A stretch of 46,076 nt of DNA, taken from Oscillospiraceae bacterium. GTDB lineage: Bacteria; Bacillota; Clostridia; Oscillospirales; CAG-272. The position numbers were made by a program, and so were the translations under genes. Each line of letters opens with the position of its first letter. Positions within the stretch are counted from its first letter, which is position 1. The DNA lies in assembly GCA_015064255.1 (NCBI GenBank), contig SVSP01000019.1, positions 1 through 46,076 on the forward strand, in the 5' to 3' direction. Of the stretch, positions 1 to 8,385 are shown piece after piece. The notes beneath the pieces were generated by a model. It saw only the letters and a list, made by a program, of their open reading frames with translations, made no database searches and was not told the DNA's origin.

Positions 1-61
1 TAGGGAGTCTGAGGGAAGGAAAAAAACTTCGGCGTTTGAGATGGTTTTTTCCTTCCCTCAG
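1..61. repeat. Dispersed hairpin repeat, copy A
   Basis: A long inverted repeat. Arms of about 17 bp (CTGAGGGAAGGAAAAAA read on the minus strand) flank a loop of about 18 nt. The same element, diverged, recurs at 14918-14986 and includes the flanking ACTCC. It lies about 80 bp past the stop of the minus-strand gene ending at 140, so it could also act as its transcription terminator. The arms contain A/T runs suited to termination on either strand. The left edge may be cut by the window boundary. Confidence 0.7.
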
Positions 62-139
62 TTTAGTTAATTGCTTTTGTCTGCACTTTGACCGCAGAAA
101 CTCTGCGGTTTTGTATTTTAATATTGACTGTACGGTTTA

Positions 140-2065
140 TCAGTCGAGAAGATTTATGAAAAGTCCTCCGACAACCGATCTGTTTCTGAACGCGCGGAAT
201 GCCGCTGTGCTGGTAAAATACCAGTCGGTAAGCGGAATTCTGTCAACTGTTTCGCTTATCATTCTGATCATACTCTCGCAGACCATATCGAAGAATTCCT
301 TATCCTTGTGTATGCAGGTTGCCCACATAAGCCAGTCTATCTTTGTAAAATCAGCTCTACTGTCAAGCGGAACACCGTAACGGTTGCACTTTGTCTTGTA
401 AAGTTCGATCTCTGCCTTCTTCAGATCGTCCGAGAAGAGATTATATCCGAGAAGATCATCCCATACGATATTGTACTTAAGGCTCCACGTGTCCTCACCG
501 TCAAAGGTAAGACGTGTTGCTCCGTGAGATGCCTTTGCATCTGTTTCCCACTTCTTTGCATATTCTTTTGCGATATCCATATAAGATTCATCGCCAGAGA
601 GAGATGCATACGCCGCAATACCGAGTATAGCTTTAATACTGAGGTTGCAGTTTCTTGCAAGATGTCCCGCAAAGTCGTCTGTGCAAAGCTGATTTTCGGG
701 ATCGTAGCCGTATTTTACAAGATAATCGGTCCACTTCTTCATAAGATCCTTATCTGCATCGAAAAGGCTCTGATCTCCTCCCGAATACTTCTTTACAGCC
801 GCAAGGCAGAGGAGCATATTGCCCGCTTCTTCGATAGGCATCTGCTTTTCGAACGCAAGATCGCCGTAGATTCTGTAAGAATCGATATCCCATATCTTAA
901 AGGGATAAGTTCCGTATACCTGTCCGTTTGCAAGCGGATACTGACCTACGTCGTGGGGTGTGAAGTCATATGTCCATACGTCCGACTTAGCATACTTTAT
1001 GATAGGTCTGAGCATTCCCTTTACAAGCTCGGGATTATACTTCAGGAAGAGAGGAATAGAGGGATACGTAACGTCAAGTGTACCTATACAGCCGTTGGAG
1101 TCGTCTTCCTTGGAGAGGAATACGATATTACCTTCCGTATCTTCTACGAGCTTATGTGCGGCTATTGCCTGACGGTATGCAAGAGAGGTGATCTTTTCAT
1201 AATCCTCGCTGAGTGCAGACGTTTCTGCTGTAAGAGAAGCGTCAAGCTCATCGCAAAGAGCCTTTACCTCGGGATACTGATTATGCGCTGTAAGAAGCAT
1301 ATCCTCGAAGCTGTCAAAATACTTTGTATAATATTCGTCAAGCTGTTCTCCGAAATATTCGATAGGCTTTATCTCGTCATATCCGAGAGTAACAACGCCT
1401 TCCTGCTCATTCTTTATAACCATAAGATAAGGCTCATCAGCGAAAGCATCGTACGTGCGGTTTATCGGATACGCTTCAAGTCTGTTCTGTGCAACGATCC
1501 TTCCGGGCATAGCGGTCTTATCGCAGATATGGAGATATCCCCAGTCGATCATTACGTTATCACCCGACTGCGCGAGAGGTGTCTGGCTTGTATTTCCGCA
1601 TCTTACCGAGCAAGACGTGCGGCTGAAGGATACTGTCTGTCCGATATTATCCACACAAGCGCGAGAGCTTACTCCGAACACGAATCTTATCGGTCTCTGC
1701 GACTTGCTTTCTATCTTATAAGCAACGTAGCTTACAGGACGTGTCATTATGTCAAGTCTGTTAAGAAGAAGGGGTGTCGTAAATGTAAGGGTAACTTTTG
1801 CGTGTTCATTTTCAAACTCATATATCGAACTTGTAGGAGTTATCTTAAGTCCTGTCTGATATACTCTGCGTTTGATCGCTCTTCCGTTGGGCTCAAAAGC
1901 TCCCATAGACATAAATTCTCCGCCAACGAGAATTCCTGCAGTTATCGGGCAGATTTTTCCCGACCAATGCTGTGTAGGGCTTCCGTAGAGAGCGTCATCA
2001 CACGACCAAATTGAGAAAAACGGGTCAACTGTTACAAGCGGAACGGCAACGGGTCTGTATTTCAT
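140..2065 (-). CDS. Glutaminase A-family protein (DUF4965/DUF1793-type), cytoplasmic
   Basis: The 641-residue product has the architecture of the GtaA-like 'glutaminase family' proteins. The N-terminal block (VPLVTVDPFFSIWS near residue 8) matches the DUF4964 start. The central part resembles DUF5127, and a DUF4965/DUF1793-like helical-toroid region begins near DDSNGCIGTLDVTYPS (about residue 323) and runs to the C terminus. Fungal members have been called glutaminases. Bacterial members are mostly uncharacterised and the helical part resembles glycoside hydrolases, so the substrate is open. No signal peptide is visible, so it probably acts in the cytoplasm, unlike secreted relatives. It has its own sigma-A promoter (2144-2172) and a perfect palindrome in the leader (2079-2102). 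The ATG start is preceded by GGTGAT. It is transcribed alone. Confidence 0.75.
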   Translation of the reverse strand: MKYRPVAVPLVTVDPFFSIWSCDDALYGSPTQHWSGKICPITAGILVGGEFMSMGAFEPNGRAIKRRVYQTGLKITPTSSIYEFENEHAKVTLTFTTPLLLNRLDIMTRPVSYVAYKIESKSQRPIRFVFGVSSRACVDNIGQTVSFSRTSCSVRCGNTSQTPLAQSGDNVMIDWGYLHICDKTAMPGRIVAQNRLEAYPINRTYDAFADEPYLMVIKNEQEGVVTLGYDEIKPIEYFGEQLDEYYTKYFDSFEDMLLTAHNQYPEVKALCDELDASLTAETSALSEDYEKITSLAYRQAIAAHKLVEDTEGNIVFLSKEDDSNGCIGTLDVTYPSIPLFLKYNPELVKGMLRPIIKYAKSDVWTYDFTPHDVGQYPLANGQVYGTYPFKIWDIDSYRIYGDLAFEKQMPIEEAGNMLLCLAAVKKYSGGDQSLFDADKDLMKKWTDYLVKYGYDPENQLCTDDFAGHLARNCNLSIKAILGIAAYASLSGDESYMDIAKEYAKKWETDAKASHGATRLTFDGEDTWSLKYNIVWDDLLGYNLFSDDLKKAEIELYKTKCNRYGVPLDSRADFTKIDWLMWATCIHKDKEFFDMVCESMIRMISETVDRIPLTDWYFTSTAAFRAFRNRSVVGGLFINLLD

Positions 2066-2078
2066 TATTTATCACCGT

Positions 2079-2102
2079 GCTTCAATTTTCCAAAATTGAA
2101 GC
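2079..2102. promoter_or_regulatory. Perfect 11+2+11 palindrome in the leader of the glutaminase-family gene
   Basis: GCTTCAATTTT, two bases, then the exact reverse complement. It lies about 40 bp downstream of the -10 box and 13 bp upstream of the start codon, next to the Shine-Dalgarno. It could be a repressor operator (a LacI/GntR-type dyad) or an RNA hairpin that affects ribosome access. No regulator gene is adjacent. Confidence 0.5.
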
Positions 2103-2143
2103 TATCCTTTCATATAGATTTAAGTATTTTTGCTTGCACTGTG

Positions 2144-2172
2144 ATTATAACACATTTTTTCTCTTTTGTAAA
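2144..2172 (-). promoter_or_regulatory. Sigma-A promoter of the glutaminase-family gene
   Basis: On the minus strand, TTTACA (2172-2167), a 17-nt spacer and TATAAT (2149-2144). The expected leader is about 70 nt and contains the 2079-2102 palindrome. Confidence 0.75.
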
Positions 2173-2207
2173 CAAGAAATACAAATTTTTCAAAATTATT
2201 AAACTAT

Positions 2208-2243
2208 ACAAAAGCAGAGCACGCTGACTGCTGTGCTCTGCCT
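2208..2243 (-). terminator. Terminator of the spoIVA-ylmC operon
   Basis: GCAGAGCAC and GTGCTCTGC arms around a 10-nt loop. On the minus strand they are followed by TTTTGTATAG. It sits 15 bp past the ylmC stop. The T tract is short. Confidence 0.65.
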
Positions 2244-2256
2244 TATTTTAAATTTA

Positions 2257-2541
2257 TTACTGTTTCTTTTTCTTTCCCTTTGTACTGCGCTCTCTCGGAA
2301 GAAGATTTACCACTCTTACGAGTATAATATCCCCGCCTATCTGTTCCACACATTCCCACGGTATAACATAATCGTTACAACGCGAAAACCCGAGAAATTT
2401 AAGTTCACCGGGCACGATAAGAGAACATATCGAGCCGCATATCGTATCTATCTCCATATCGCATACGTACCCGAAACGTCTTCCGTCGCAAATGTTTACG
2501 ACTTCCTTTTCACGAAGGTCATAGAAAGAACATTTTCCCAT
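2257..2541 (-). CDS. ylmC: YlmC/YmxH family sporulation protein (PRC-barrel)
   Basis: A 94-residue protein of the small YlmC/YmxH family, made of a single PRC-barrel-like domain. Typical features are LREKEVVNICDGRRFGYVCD at residues 9-28 and a central segment about a controlled IVPGELKFLG turn. The family is restricted to spore formers and is annotated as sporulation-related, but its molecular role is not settled. The start has a good GAGGTAA Shine-Dalgarno. The gene begins 10 bp after spoIVA stops, so the two are co-transcribed, which supports a sporulation role. The tail is basic (KGKKKKQ). Confidence 0.85.
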   Translation of the reverse strand: MGKCSFYDLREKEVVNICDGRRFGYVCDMEIDTICGSICSLIVPGELKFLGFSRCNDYVIPWECVEQIGGDIILVRVVNLLPRERSTKGKKKKQ

Positions 2542-2551
2542 ACTTACCTCG

Positions 2552-4024
2552 TCAAAGAATTATGCATATAAGACCGCCGCTGCCCTCGTTTACTATGCGG
2601 CTGAGTGTTTCGGAAAGCTTTTCACGCGCATTATCGGGCACGTTGGCAAGCTTCGCGAGAAGTCCTTCGTTTACAAGCTCGTGCAGAGTCTTTCCGAAAA
2701 GATTTGTTCCCCATATCTTTGTCGGATCCTCGTCAAATTCGCTGAGCAGATATTTTATCAGATCCTCGCTCTGCTGTTCGCTTCCGACGACCGGATTTAT
2801 CTCTGTTTCGAGCGTAGCTTTTATCATATGTATCGAAGGTGCGCTCGCCTTGAGCCTTACTCCGTATCCGCTCGATTGCTTTACAAGCTTCGGCTCTTCG
2901 AGGTGCATATCCTCGATCTCGGGAACGATTATACCGTATCCCTTACTTTCGGCATCGCTGAGTGCCTGCGATATTCTGTCATACTTCGCCTTGACCGCTG
3001 CAAGCTCTTTGAAGGTATCTATAAGCGTTTCCTCGTCAGAAATATCAAGACCCGTCATTTCGCTTATGACCTTAAAATAAAGCTCGGGATCAAGAGTTAC
3101 AGCCATCTGTGCTCTTCCGCTTCCGAAATCTATATCCTTTACTTCTGCCGAGAGAATATATTCGTTCTCCTTAAGAGTTGCAAAAGCGTTTTTGATCTGA
3201 CCTATTTTACTTATTTTCCCAGCACATTCAAGTATATCGTTTCGCAGAGATTCAACGATAGGATGGTCGCTGTCAAGTGCAAGCGTCCATTCGGGAATAT
3301 CAACAGAAATCTCCGAGATCGGAAATTCAAGCAGGACAAGCTCAAGTATATTGCGTATATCCTCGCTGTCGAGAGTCATACAGTTTACAAGTGCAACCGG
3401 AACTCCGTATCTCCCCTCTATTTCAAGAGCAAGAGCTTCGCTTTCGGGACTTTCTGGGTGCGCGGAATTGAGAATAATCGCAAAAGGTTTATTCATTTGG
3501 CGAAGCTCGCTCACCACTCTGCGCTCGGCATCCTCATACTGTGAGCGCGGAATATCGCACACGCTTCCGTCTGTTGTAACTACAAATCCTATCGTACTGT
3601 GGTCTGTTATGACCTTTTTCGTTCCTATTTCTGCGGCTTCTCCGAACGGAAGCGGCTTACTCGACCAAGGTGTGAGCACCATTCTCGGCTTACCGTCCTC
3701 TGTCTGACCGAGTGCATCCGAAACGATATATCCTACGCAGTCCACCATCTTCACGCTAAGCGAAGCAACGTCATCAAGCGATATTTTCACTGCCTCATCG
3801 GGAATAAATTTGGGCTCTGTCGTCATTACCGTTCTTCCCGCCGCCGATTGCGGCATTTCGTCCTTGGCACGCTCTTTGTCGTAGCTGTCCGATATATTCG
3901 GAAGCACGAGCGTTTCCATAAATCTTTTTATAAAAGTGGATTTTCCCGTACGTACAGGACCCACAACGCCAACGTAAATATCGCCTCCGGTGCGAGTAGC
4001 AATATCGCGATAAATATTTGTCAT
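2552..4024 (-). CDS. spoIVA: Stage IV sporulation protein A (spore coat morphogenetic ATPase)
   Basis: SpoIVA polymerises by ATP hydrolysis on the outer forespore membrane and forms the base on which the spore coat assembles. The 490-residue product has the family's usual length (about 492 in Bacillus subtilis). A Walker A motif GPVRTGKST lies at residues 22-30, a VDCVGY Walker-B-like segment follows near 95, and the C terminus ends in the characteristic GGLICIIL. The longer in-frame reading upstream (to 4084) is rejected because GGAGG lies 5 nt before the ATG at 4024 and overlaps the alternative ATG. A candidate sigma-E promoter is at 4084-4112. The gene is co-transcribed with ylmC. Confidence 0.97.
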   Translation of the reverse strand: MTNIYRDIATRTGGDIYVGVVGPVRTGKSTFIKRFMETLVLPNISDSYDKERAKDEMPQSAAGRTVMTTEPKFIPDEAVKISLDDVASLSVKMVDCVGYIVSDALGQTEDGKPRMVLTPWSSKPLPFGEAAEIGTKKVITDHSTIGFVVTTDGSVCDIPRSQYEDAERRVVSELRQMNKPFAIILNSAHPESPESEALALEIEGRYGVPVALVNCMTLDSEDIRNILELVLLEFPISEISVDIPEWTLALDSDHPIVESLRNDILECAGKISKIGQIKNAFATLKENEYILSAEVKDIDFGSGRAQMAVTLDPELYFKVISEMTGLDISDEETLIDTFKELAAVKAKYDRISQALSDAESKGYGIIVPEIEDMHLEEPKLVKQSSGYGVRLKASAPSIHMIKATLETEINPVVGSEQQSEDLIKYLLSEFDEDPTKIWGTNLFGKTLHELVNEGLLAKLANVPDNAREKLSETLSRIVNEGSGGLICIIL

Positions 4025-4083
4025 ATTTTCCTCCATACAAGCAAGGCGTACACATACGCCACCGTGTTTATTTATTTGATACA

Positions 4084-4112
4084 TAGATATGATAGAAAAA
4101 GAAATTATATGA
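4084..4112 (-). promoter_or_regulatory. Candidate sigma-E promoter of spoIVA
   Basis: On the minus strand, TCATATA (4112-4106), a 14-nt spacer, then CATATCTA (4091-4084). The -35 fits the sigma-E KMATATT pattern at 6 of 7 positions. The -10 matches only the CATA half of CATACAMT. It lies 60 bp upstream of the ATG, and spoIVA is a sigma-E gene in Bacillus. Confidence 0.35.
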
Positions 4113-4142
4113 CAACCGGAATTACGGCAGAATGTATTATTT

Positions 4143-4174
4143 AAAGCAAAAACGCCCGTGATTCACGGGCGTTT
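4143..4174 (-). terminator. Rho-independent terminator of the membrane-protein gene
   Basis: AAACGCCCGTG/CACGGGCGTTT stem with a 3-nt loop. On the minus strand it is followed by TTTTTGCTTT. It lies 22 bp past the stop of the gene ending at 4196 and upstream of the spoIVA promoter. Confidence 0.88.
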
Positions 4175-4195
4175 CAAGGTTACTGAATTTATAGC

Positions 4196-5095
4196 TCAAA
4201 GCATCGGCTGAACTGTACTCTGAGTATCTTCTTTGCCCTTTATTGCCGAAGCAAGAGCAAAGTATGCAACCGCACTTGCACCTTGGCTTGCTATCATAAT
4301 GATATCGAACGTCGCAAGCATAGATACCGTAGAAATTATCGCAAAAACTCCGATTACGATAAACCAGACTCTCACGCCGTTAAGGCTGAGCTCTGTATCG
4401 CTGCCTATTTCAAGTGCAGCTATTGCTTTTTTGAACTGTTTACTGAGCTTATGAATAAAGAACTCGTTTATGAATATCGAAACAGCCGCCGAGATTATAA
4501 AAATCACGCCGAAGATCACACAAATAATTCCCACAGCATTAGACAGTGTAAGTCCGAACATTTCCGCCGCCAAAGAGGAAAGCTCTTCTGCCGTGAAATA
4601 AACTGTTTCGTCACCGATAGTATAATGAAGATTAAGTCCTATATTTTCTTCAAGTGCCTTAACAGCATCAAAAACCTCGGTTTCCATATTCATTATCGCG
4701 GGTCCTACCATAAACAGTATAACACCTGCGATAATAAGAAACACAATGCCGATAACGGTAATCACATAGTAAGCCTTAAGCACACCCGAAAGAAATCTCA
4801 TATCCTTAAGCGGTGCCGTACCCTTGGAAGCGGTCGTATATGCAAGCCACATCCCTATTGTAAAGAGAAGTGAAAATATATCAACAGATCCCCATACCAG
4901 TGTTGCTCCGGTAACAACCGTAAAAGCGATAGTTGCTGTCAAAAACGCAGATGATGCGAACATTTTTCTTATCTTTTCGGCAAATATCATACCTTTATCA
5001 GGAACTACAGCCTCAAAAGAATCGTTTGAAAAGAATTCGCTGTTTTCGTTTTTCTGTTCGTTTTCAAATCCGTTATTAAATCCGTTTGAATCCAT
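4196..5095 (-). CDS. Polytopic membrane protein of unknown function
   Basis: A 299-residue integral membrane protein that I cannot assign to a family. An N-terminal cytosolic stretch rich in N, E and F (about 35 residues) is followed by about five hydrophobic segments, near residues 45-70, 72-90, 108-134, 185-213 and 242-285. Between the third and fourth is a soluble loop (MNMETEVFDAVKALEENIG onward). The layout resembles DUF-type multi-spanning proteins common in gut Clostridia. The start chosen is the ATG at 5095, preceded by AAAGGAAG. The in-frame ATG at 5116 lacks a good ribosome site. It has its own terminator, so it is probably monocistronic. Confidence 0.7.
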   Translation of the reverse strand: MDSNGFNNGFENEQKNENSEFFSNDSFEAVVPDKGMIFAEKIRKMFASSAFLTATIAFTVVTGATLVWGSVDIFSLLFTIGMWLAYTTASKGTAPLKDMRFLSGVLKAYYVITVIGIVFLIIAGVILFMVGPAIMNMETEVFDAVKALEENIGLNLHYTIGDETVYFTAEELSSLAAEMFGLTLSNAVGIICVIFGVIFIISAAVSIFINEFFIHKLSKQFKKAIAALEIGSDTELSLNGVRVWFIVIGVFAIISTVSMLATFDIIMIASQGASAVAYFALASAIKGKEDTQSTVQPML

Positions 5096-5140
5096 AATCA
5101 AAAATCTTCCTTTCATTAATACAAAATTGATATAAATACA

Positions 5141-5177
5141 AAAATCAAAAAGCGAAGCGGCAGAAACCGCTTCGCTT
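5141..5177 (-). terminator. Rho-independent terminator of the EF-G-like gene
   Basis: An 11-bp stem AAGCGAAGCGG/CCGCTTCGCTT with a 6-nt loop. On the minus strand it runs straight into TTTGATTTTT. It begins 13 bp past the stop codon at 5190. Confidence 0.9.
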
Positions 5178-5189
5178 ATGGTTTTACTT

Positions 5190-7247
5190 TTATTCCGAAG
5201 CTTCCTTAGCTTCTGCGATTACTTTCTGTGCTATGTTGGAAGGAACTTCATCATAACGTGTTACGTTGTAAACAAAGCTTCCTCTACCCTGTGTGATTGC
5301 GAGAAGTGCAATAGCGTAGTCTGTCATTTCAGCCTTCGGAACTTCTGCTTCGATGGTCGTATAACCCGGTCTTTCCTGAGAAGGATTCATACCGAGCACC
5401 GAACCGCGGCGCTTACCGTTGATATCACCCATAACGTCACCAACCATCGCTTCGGGAATCGTTACCTTAAGTTCACCGATAGGCTCGAGAAGTACGGGCT
5501 TTGCAAGAGGAAGACCTGTCTTATATGCGATGGAAGCTGCCATCTTAAAAGAAAGTTCGTTCGAGTCAACGTCGTGGTAGGAACCGTCATAGAGGTCTGC
5601 CGCAAGGTTAACTACGGGATATCCTGCAAGAACACCCTTCTGCATTGCTTCCTGAAGTCCTTTTTCAATTGCGGGGAAGAAGTTCTTAGGAACCGATCCG
5701 CCTACAACGCTCGTTGTAAATGTAAGACCTTCGTCTTCACCCTGAGAGAATCTGATCTTTACGTCACCGTACTGACCGTGTCCGCCCGACTGCTTCTTAT
5801 GTTTACCCTGAACGTCTGCTTTACCCTTGATAGTTTCTCTGTATGCGATCTTGGGAACGCCGAGCTCTGCTGCGGGACCTCCGCGAGCCTTGACCTTAGA
5901 AAGAATAACGTCAATCTGCATATCGCCCATTGCGCTGAGAAGGAGCTGACGTGTTTCGGGATCACTCTCGAAATGTACTGTCTTATCTTCGTCCATAATC
6001 TTCTGGATACCCTGAACGATCTTATCTTCATCGCCCTTAGCCTTAGGAGATACTGCAACCGTGTAAACGGGAACGGGGTATGCTGCGGGAGCATATGCCG
6101 TCTTTGCAGATACTGCGAGTGTATCGCAGGTATTTGTATTTACGAGCTTCGTGATAGCACCGATATCGCCGCACGCAAGAGCCTGCACCTCTGTCTGCTT
6201 CTTACCGTTAACTGTATAGAAGTGGAGGAATTTTTCATCTGTATCGGTAGCAAGGTTGTGAAGCGTATCACCGCTGTTAAGCTCACCGTTCATAACCTTG
6301 AAGTATGTTGTTCTGCCGAACTGGTCAACAGACGTCTTGAATACGTAGATAGAAGCAGCACCGTCTGCGCTGATTTCGATTTCGTCGCCGTCTGCAAGGG
6401 TTTCTGTTTCCTTTGCGGTATGTCTCGGGAAGGAGTCGGCGATAATATCCATAACGAGGTCGATACCCCAAAGCTTGATAGCACTTCCGCTGAATACGGG
6501 AACTATTTCACCGGAGATGATACCTTCGTGAAGTGCATTTGCAGCCTCTTCCTTGGTGATCTCTTCGCCTTCGAGATACTTCATCATAAGGTCTTCGTCC
6601 GTTACCGAAACAGCTTCCATAAGCTTGTCACGGTATGTGTCAACTCTCTTCTTATATTCGGGGTTGATCTCACCTTCGGTACGCTTACCTGTAGTGCCGT
6701 CATATACGTACTTCTTAAGGTCGAGAAGGTTGATAAAAGAACCCTTTTCATAAGCGGGGATAAGAACGGGGCAGATCGCCTTACCGAAGTTTTCAGCAAG
6801 GGAATCAAATACGTTATGGAAGTGTGCATCGGGATCGTCGTACTTATTTACGAAGAAAGCTGTAGGAAGCTTTGCAGCCTTAGCTCTTTCCCATGCAAGC
6901 TCTGTACCGACTTCTACACCTGCTTTTGCGTCAACTGCGATAATAGCAGCATCGGCAACGCGGAGTGCGCTGTGAACTTCGCCTTCGAAGTTAAGGAAGC
7001 CGGGGGTATCGAGAATATTTATCTTAGTATTTTTCCAAATTACGTTTTCGATAGATGTATATATCGAGAAGCCGCGCTTGATTTCTTCTGCATCAAAGTC
7101 GGATACGGTATTTCCGTCGGGAACCTTTCCAAGGCGATCTGAGGTGCCTGTAAAATAAAGCATTGCTTCAGCGATAGAAGTCTTACCGCTTCCGCCGTGA
7201 CCCATAAAGCATACGTTTCTGATTTGTTTGGTTGTAAATTGTGCCAT
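5190..7247 (-). CDS. Elongation factor G-like protein (EF-G2/FusA2 group)
   Basis: A 685-residue translational GTPase with all five EF-G domains but diverged from canonical FusA. G1 is GHGGSGKTS (residues 16-24), G2 lies around KRGFSIYTS (57-65), G3 is DTPGF (80-84) and G4 is NKYD (134-137). The catalytic histidine of FusA (DTPGH) is Phe here. The EF-G2 group usually has Tyr or another residue at this position, so this is a paralogue rather than the main translocase. The domain-IV and C-terminal EF-G motifs are intact (for example GDINGKRRG and TQGRGSF). Paralogues of this type bind the ribosome, but their physiological job is unclear. The Shine-Dalgarno is AAAGGAGA 9 nt before the ATG, with a strong promoter at 7333-7361. 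Monocistronic. Confidence 0.9.
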   Translation of the reverse strand: MAQFTTKQIRNVCFMGHGGSGKTSIAEAMLYFTGTSDRLGKVPDGNTVSDFDAEEIKRGFSIYTSIENVIWKNTKINILDTPGFLNFEGEVHSALRVADAAIIAVDAKAGVEVGTELAWERAKAAKLPTAFFVNKYDDPDAHFHNVFDSLAENFGKAICPVLIPAYEKGSFINLLDLKKYVYDGTTGKRTEGEINPEYKKRVDTYRDKLMEAVSVTDEDLMMKYLEGEEITKEEAANALHEGIISGEIVPVFSGSAIKLWGIDLVMDIIADSFPRHTAKETETLADGDEIEISADGAASIYVFKTSVDQFGRTTYFKVMNGELNSGDTLHNLATDTDEKFLHFYTVNGKKQTEVQALACGDIGAITKLVNTNTCDTLAVSAKTAYAPAAYPVPVYTVAVSPKAKGDEDKIVQGIQKIMDEDKTVHFESDPETRQLLLSAMGDMQIDVILSKVKARGGPAAELGVPKIAYRETIKGKADVQGKHKKQSGGHGQYGDVKIRFSQGEDEGLTFTTSVVGGSVPKNFFPAIEKGLQEAMQKGVLAGYPVVNLAADLYDGSYHDVDSNELSFKMAASIAYKTGLPLAKPVLLEPIGELKVTIPEAMVGDVMGDINGKRRGSVLGMNPSQERPGYTTIEAEVPKAEMTDYAIALLAITQGRGSFVYNVTRYDEVPSNIAQKVIAEAKEASE

Positions 7248-7332
7248 CTGTTAAGTTCTCCTTTAACGTGGATTAGATATATATTAAGCGGGAATAGTAT
7301 CTCCGCAAGCTGCGATTTAACAGCATAATGTA

Positions 7333-7361
7333 ATTATATACTATTTATTTTTCAGATGCAA
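7333..7361 (-). promoter_or_regulatory. Sigma-A promoter of the EF-G-like gene
   Basis: On the minus strand, TTGCAT (7361-7356), a 17-nt spacer and TATAAT (7338-7333). The leader is about 80 nt with no recognisable riboswitch. Confidence 0.75.
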
Positions 7362-7422
7362 TAGTTTTTATTATATTTTTAACAAAAAATATAAAATTTT
7401 TTCAGTTCTTTTTCGCAGAAAG

Positions 7423-8364
7423 TCAAGTTTGGGGCAAAAATTTAGTTCCCTGCATACTGTTTCGCCTCAAAAGTTCCTTATCGATCTCATTCATAACGAC
7501 AAATTTTTTCTTACTCCACAGCGGAGCAACAAGCGTATCGGGTGCTCCGTCGCCCGTAACTCTTGCTATAACGGTATCCTCAGGCAGTATTTCGAGTTGG
7601 TCGCAAACCGTCCGGACGTACTCTTCAAGCGTCGGAAGCTCGAATTCATGTGCGAGATACTGCTCTGCCATTTTCGTGCCCTCGATGATATGCAGAAGGT
7701 GTATCTTCACCATAAACGGTCTTAAGCGCGCAAGCTCTCTTGCGGTTTCCAGCATCATTTCGTGAGTTTCACCGGGAAGTCCGTTGATTATATGAATACA
7801 CACGTTAAGGCCGCGCAGCTTTTCGTAACCGCGCAGAAATTCCTCGTACGTATGACAGCGGTTTATTTTTTCCGCCGTAACGTCGTGCACGGTCTGAAGT
7901 CCGAGCTCGACTGTCAGAAAGGTCCTCTCGTGAAGCTCGCGGAGATATTCTACCGTTTCATCCGAAAGGCAGTCTGCACGCGTTGCGATATCAAGACCGA
8001 CAGCATCGGGAAGCTTCAGTGCCTGTTCAAACTTTTCTTTCAGAACGTGCGTAGGTGCATACGTATTGGTATGTGCCTGAAAATAAGGTATGCACAGACC
8101 GCCTTCCCACTTCTTGTCCATCACGGCTCTGACGATATTATACTGCTCGTCTATACCGAGAGTTGCCGAAGCGGCAAAATCTCCGCTTCCTCTCGAAGAG
8201 CAGTACGTGCATCCGCCGACGCCCTTACTGCCGTCAATATTCGGGCAGGTAAATCCCGCGTCAAGAGTAACCTTAAAAACCTTTTGTCCGAACTTTTTTC
8301 TCAGAAAATAGTCGTAAGTATAATATCTCTTATTCGAATCCGAATAAAGAAAGGGGCTTTTCAT
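7423..8364 (-). CDS. TIGR01212-family radical SAM protein (YhcC/YtqA-like)
   Basis: A 313-residue radical SAM protein. The N-terminal KVTLDAGFTCPNIDGSKG followed by GGCTYC (residues 35-56) is the diagnostic cysteine signature of the TIGR01212/YhcC group, which differs from the usual CX3CX2C spacing. Later it carries family blocks such as GLQTVHD and HIINGLPGE. In Bacillus the relative YtqA is linked to maturation of the modified wobble uridine of tRNA (MnmL activity). A matching methyltransferase (YtqB/MnmM) is not in this window, so a tRNA role is inference. The gene follows rnfD by 21 bp on the same strand and is probably the last gene of that transcript. AAAGG precedes the ATG. Confidence 0.88.
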   Translation of the reverse strand: MKSPFLYSDSNKRYYTYDYFLRKKFGQKVFKVTLDAGFTCPNIDGSKGVGGCTYCSSRGSGDFAASATLGIDEQYNIVRAVMDKKWEGGLCIPYFQAHTNTYAPTHVLKEKFEQALKLPDAVGLDIATRADCLSDETVEYLRELHERTFLTVELGLQTVHDVTAEKINRCHTYEEFLRGYEKLRGLNVCIHIINGLPGETHEMMLETARELARLRPFMVKIHLLHIIEGTKMAEQYLAHEFELPTLEEYVRTVCDQLEILPEDTVIARVTGDGAPDTLVAPLWSKKKFVVMNEIDKELLRRNSMQGTKFLPQT

Positions 8365-8385
8365 ATAAAGTTATGCCTTTCTGAA

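Noticed and set aside
308-2014. Open frame of 568 codons on the plus strand opposite the glutaminase-family gene
   Set aside because: Antisense shadow. Composition is unlike a protein, and the minus-strand frame has clear domains, a promoter and a Shine-Dalgarno.
4025-4084. Extended N terminus for SpoIVA (20 extra residues)
   Set aside because: The GGAGG Shine-Dalgarno lies inside the extension, 5 nt before the ATG at 4024, and the shorter protein matches the family length.
5178-7142. Long open frame of 654 codons on the plus strand opposite the EF-G-like gene
   Set aside because: It mirrors the codon bias of the real gene. The translation is Cys-, Arg- and Val-rich with no family motif, and it has no ribosome site.
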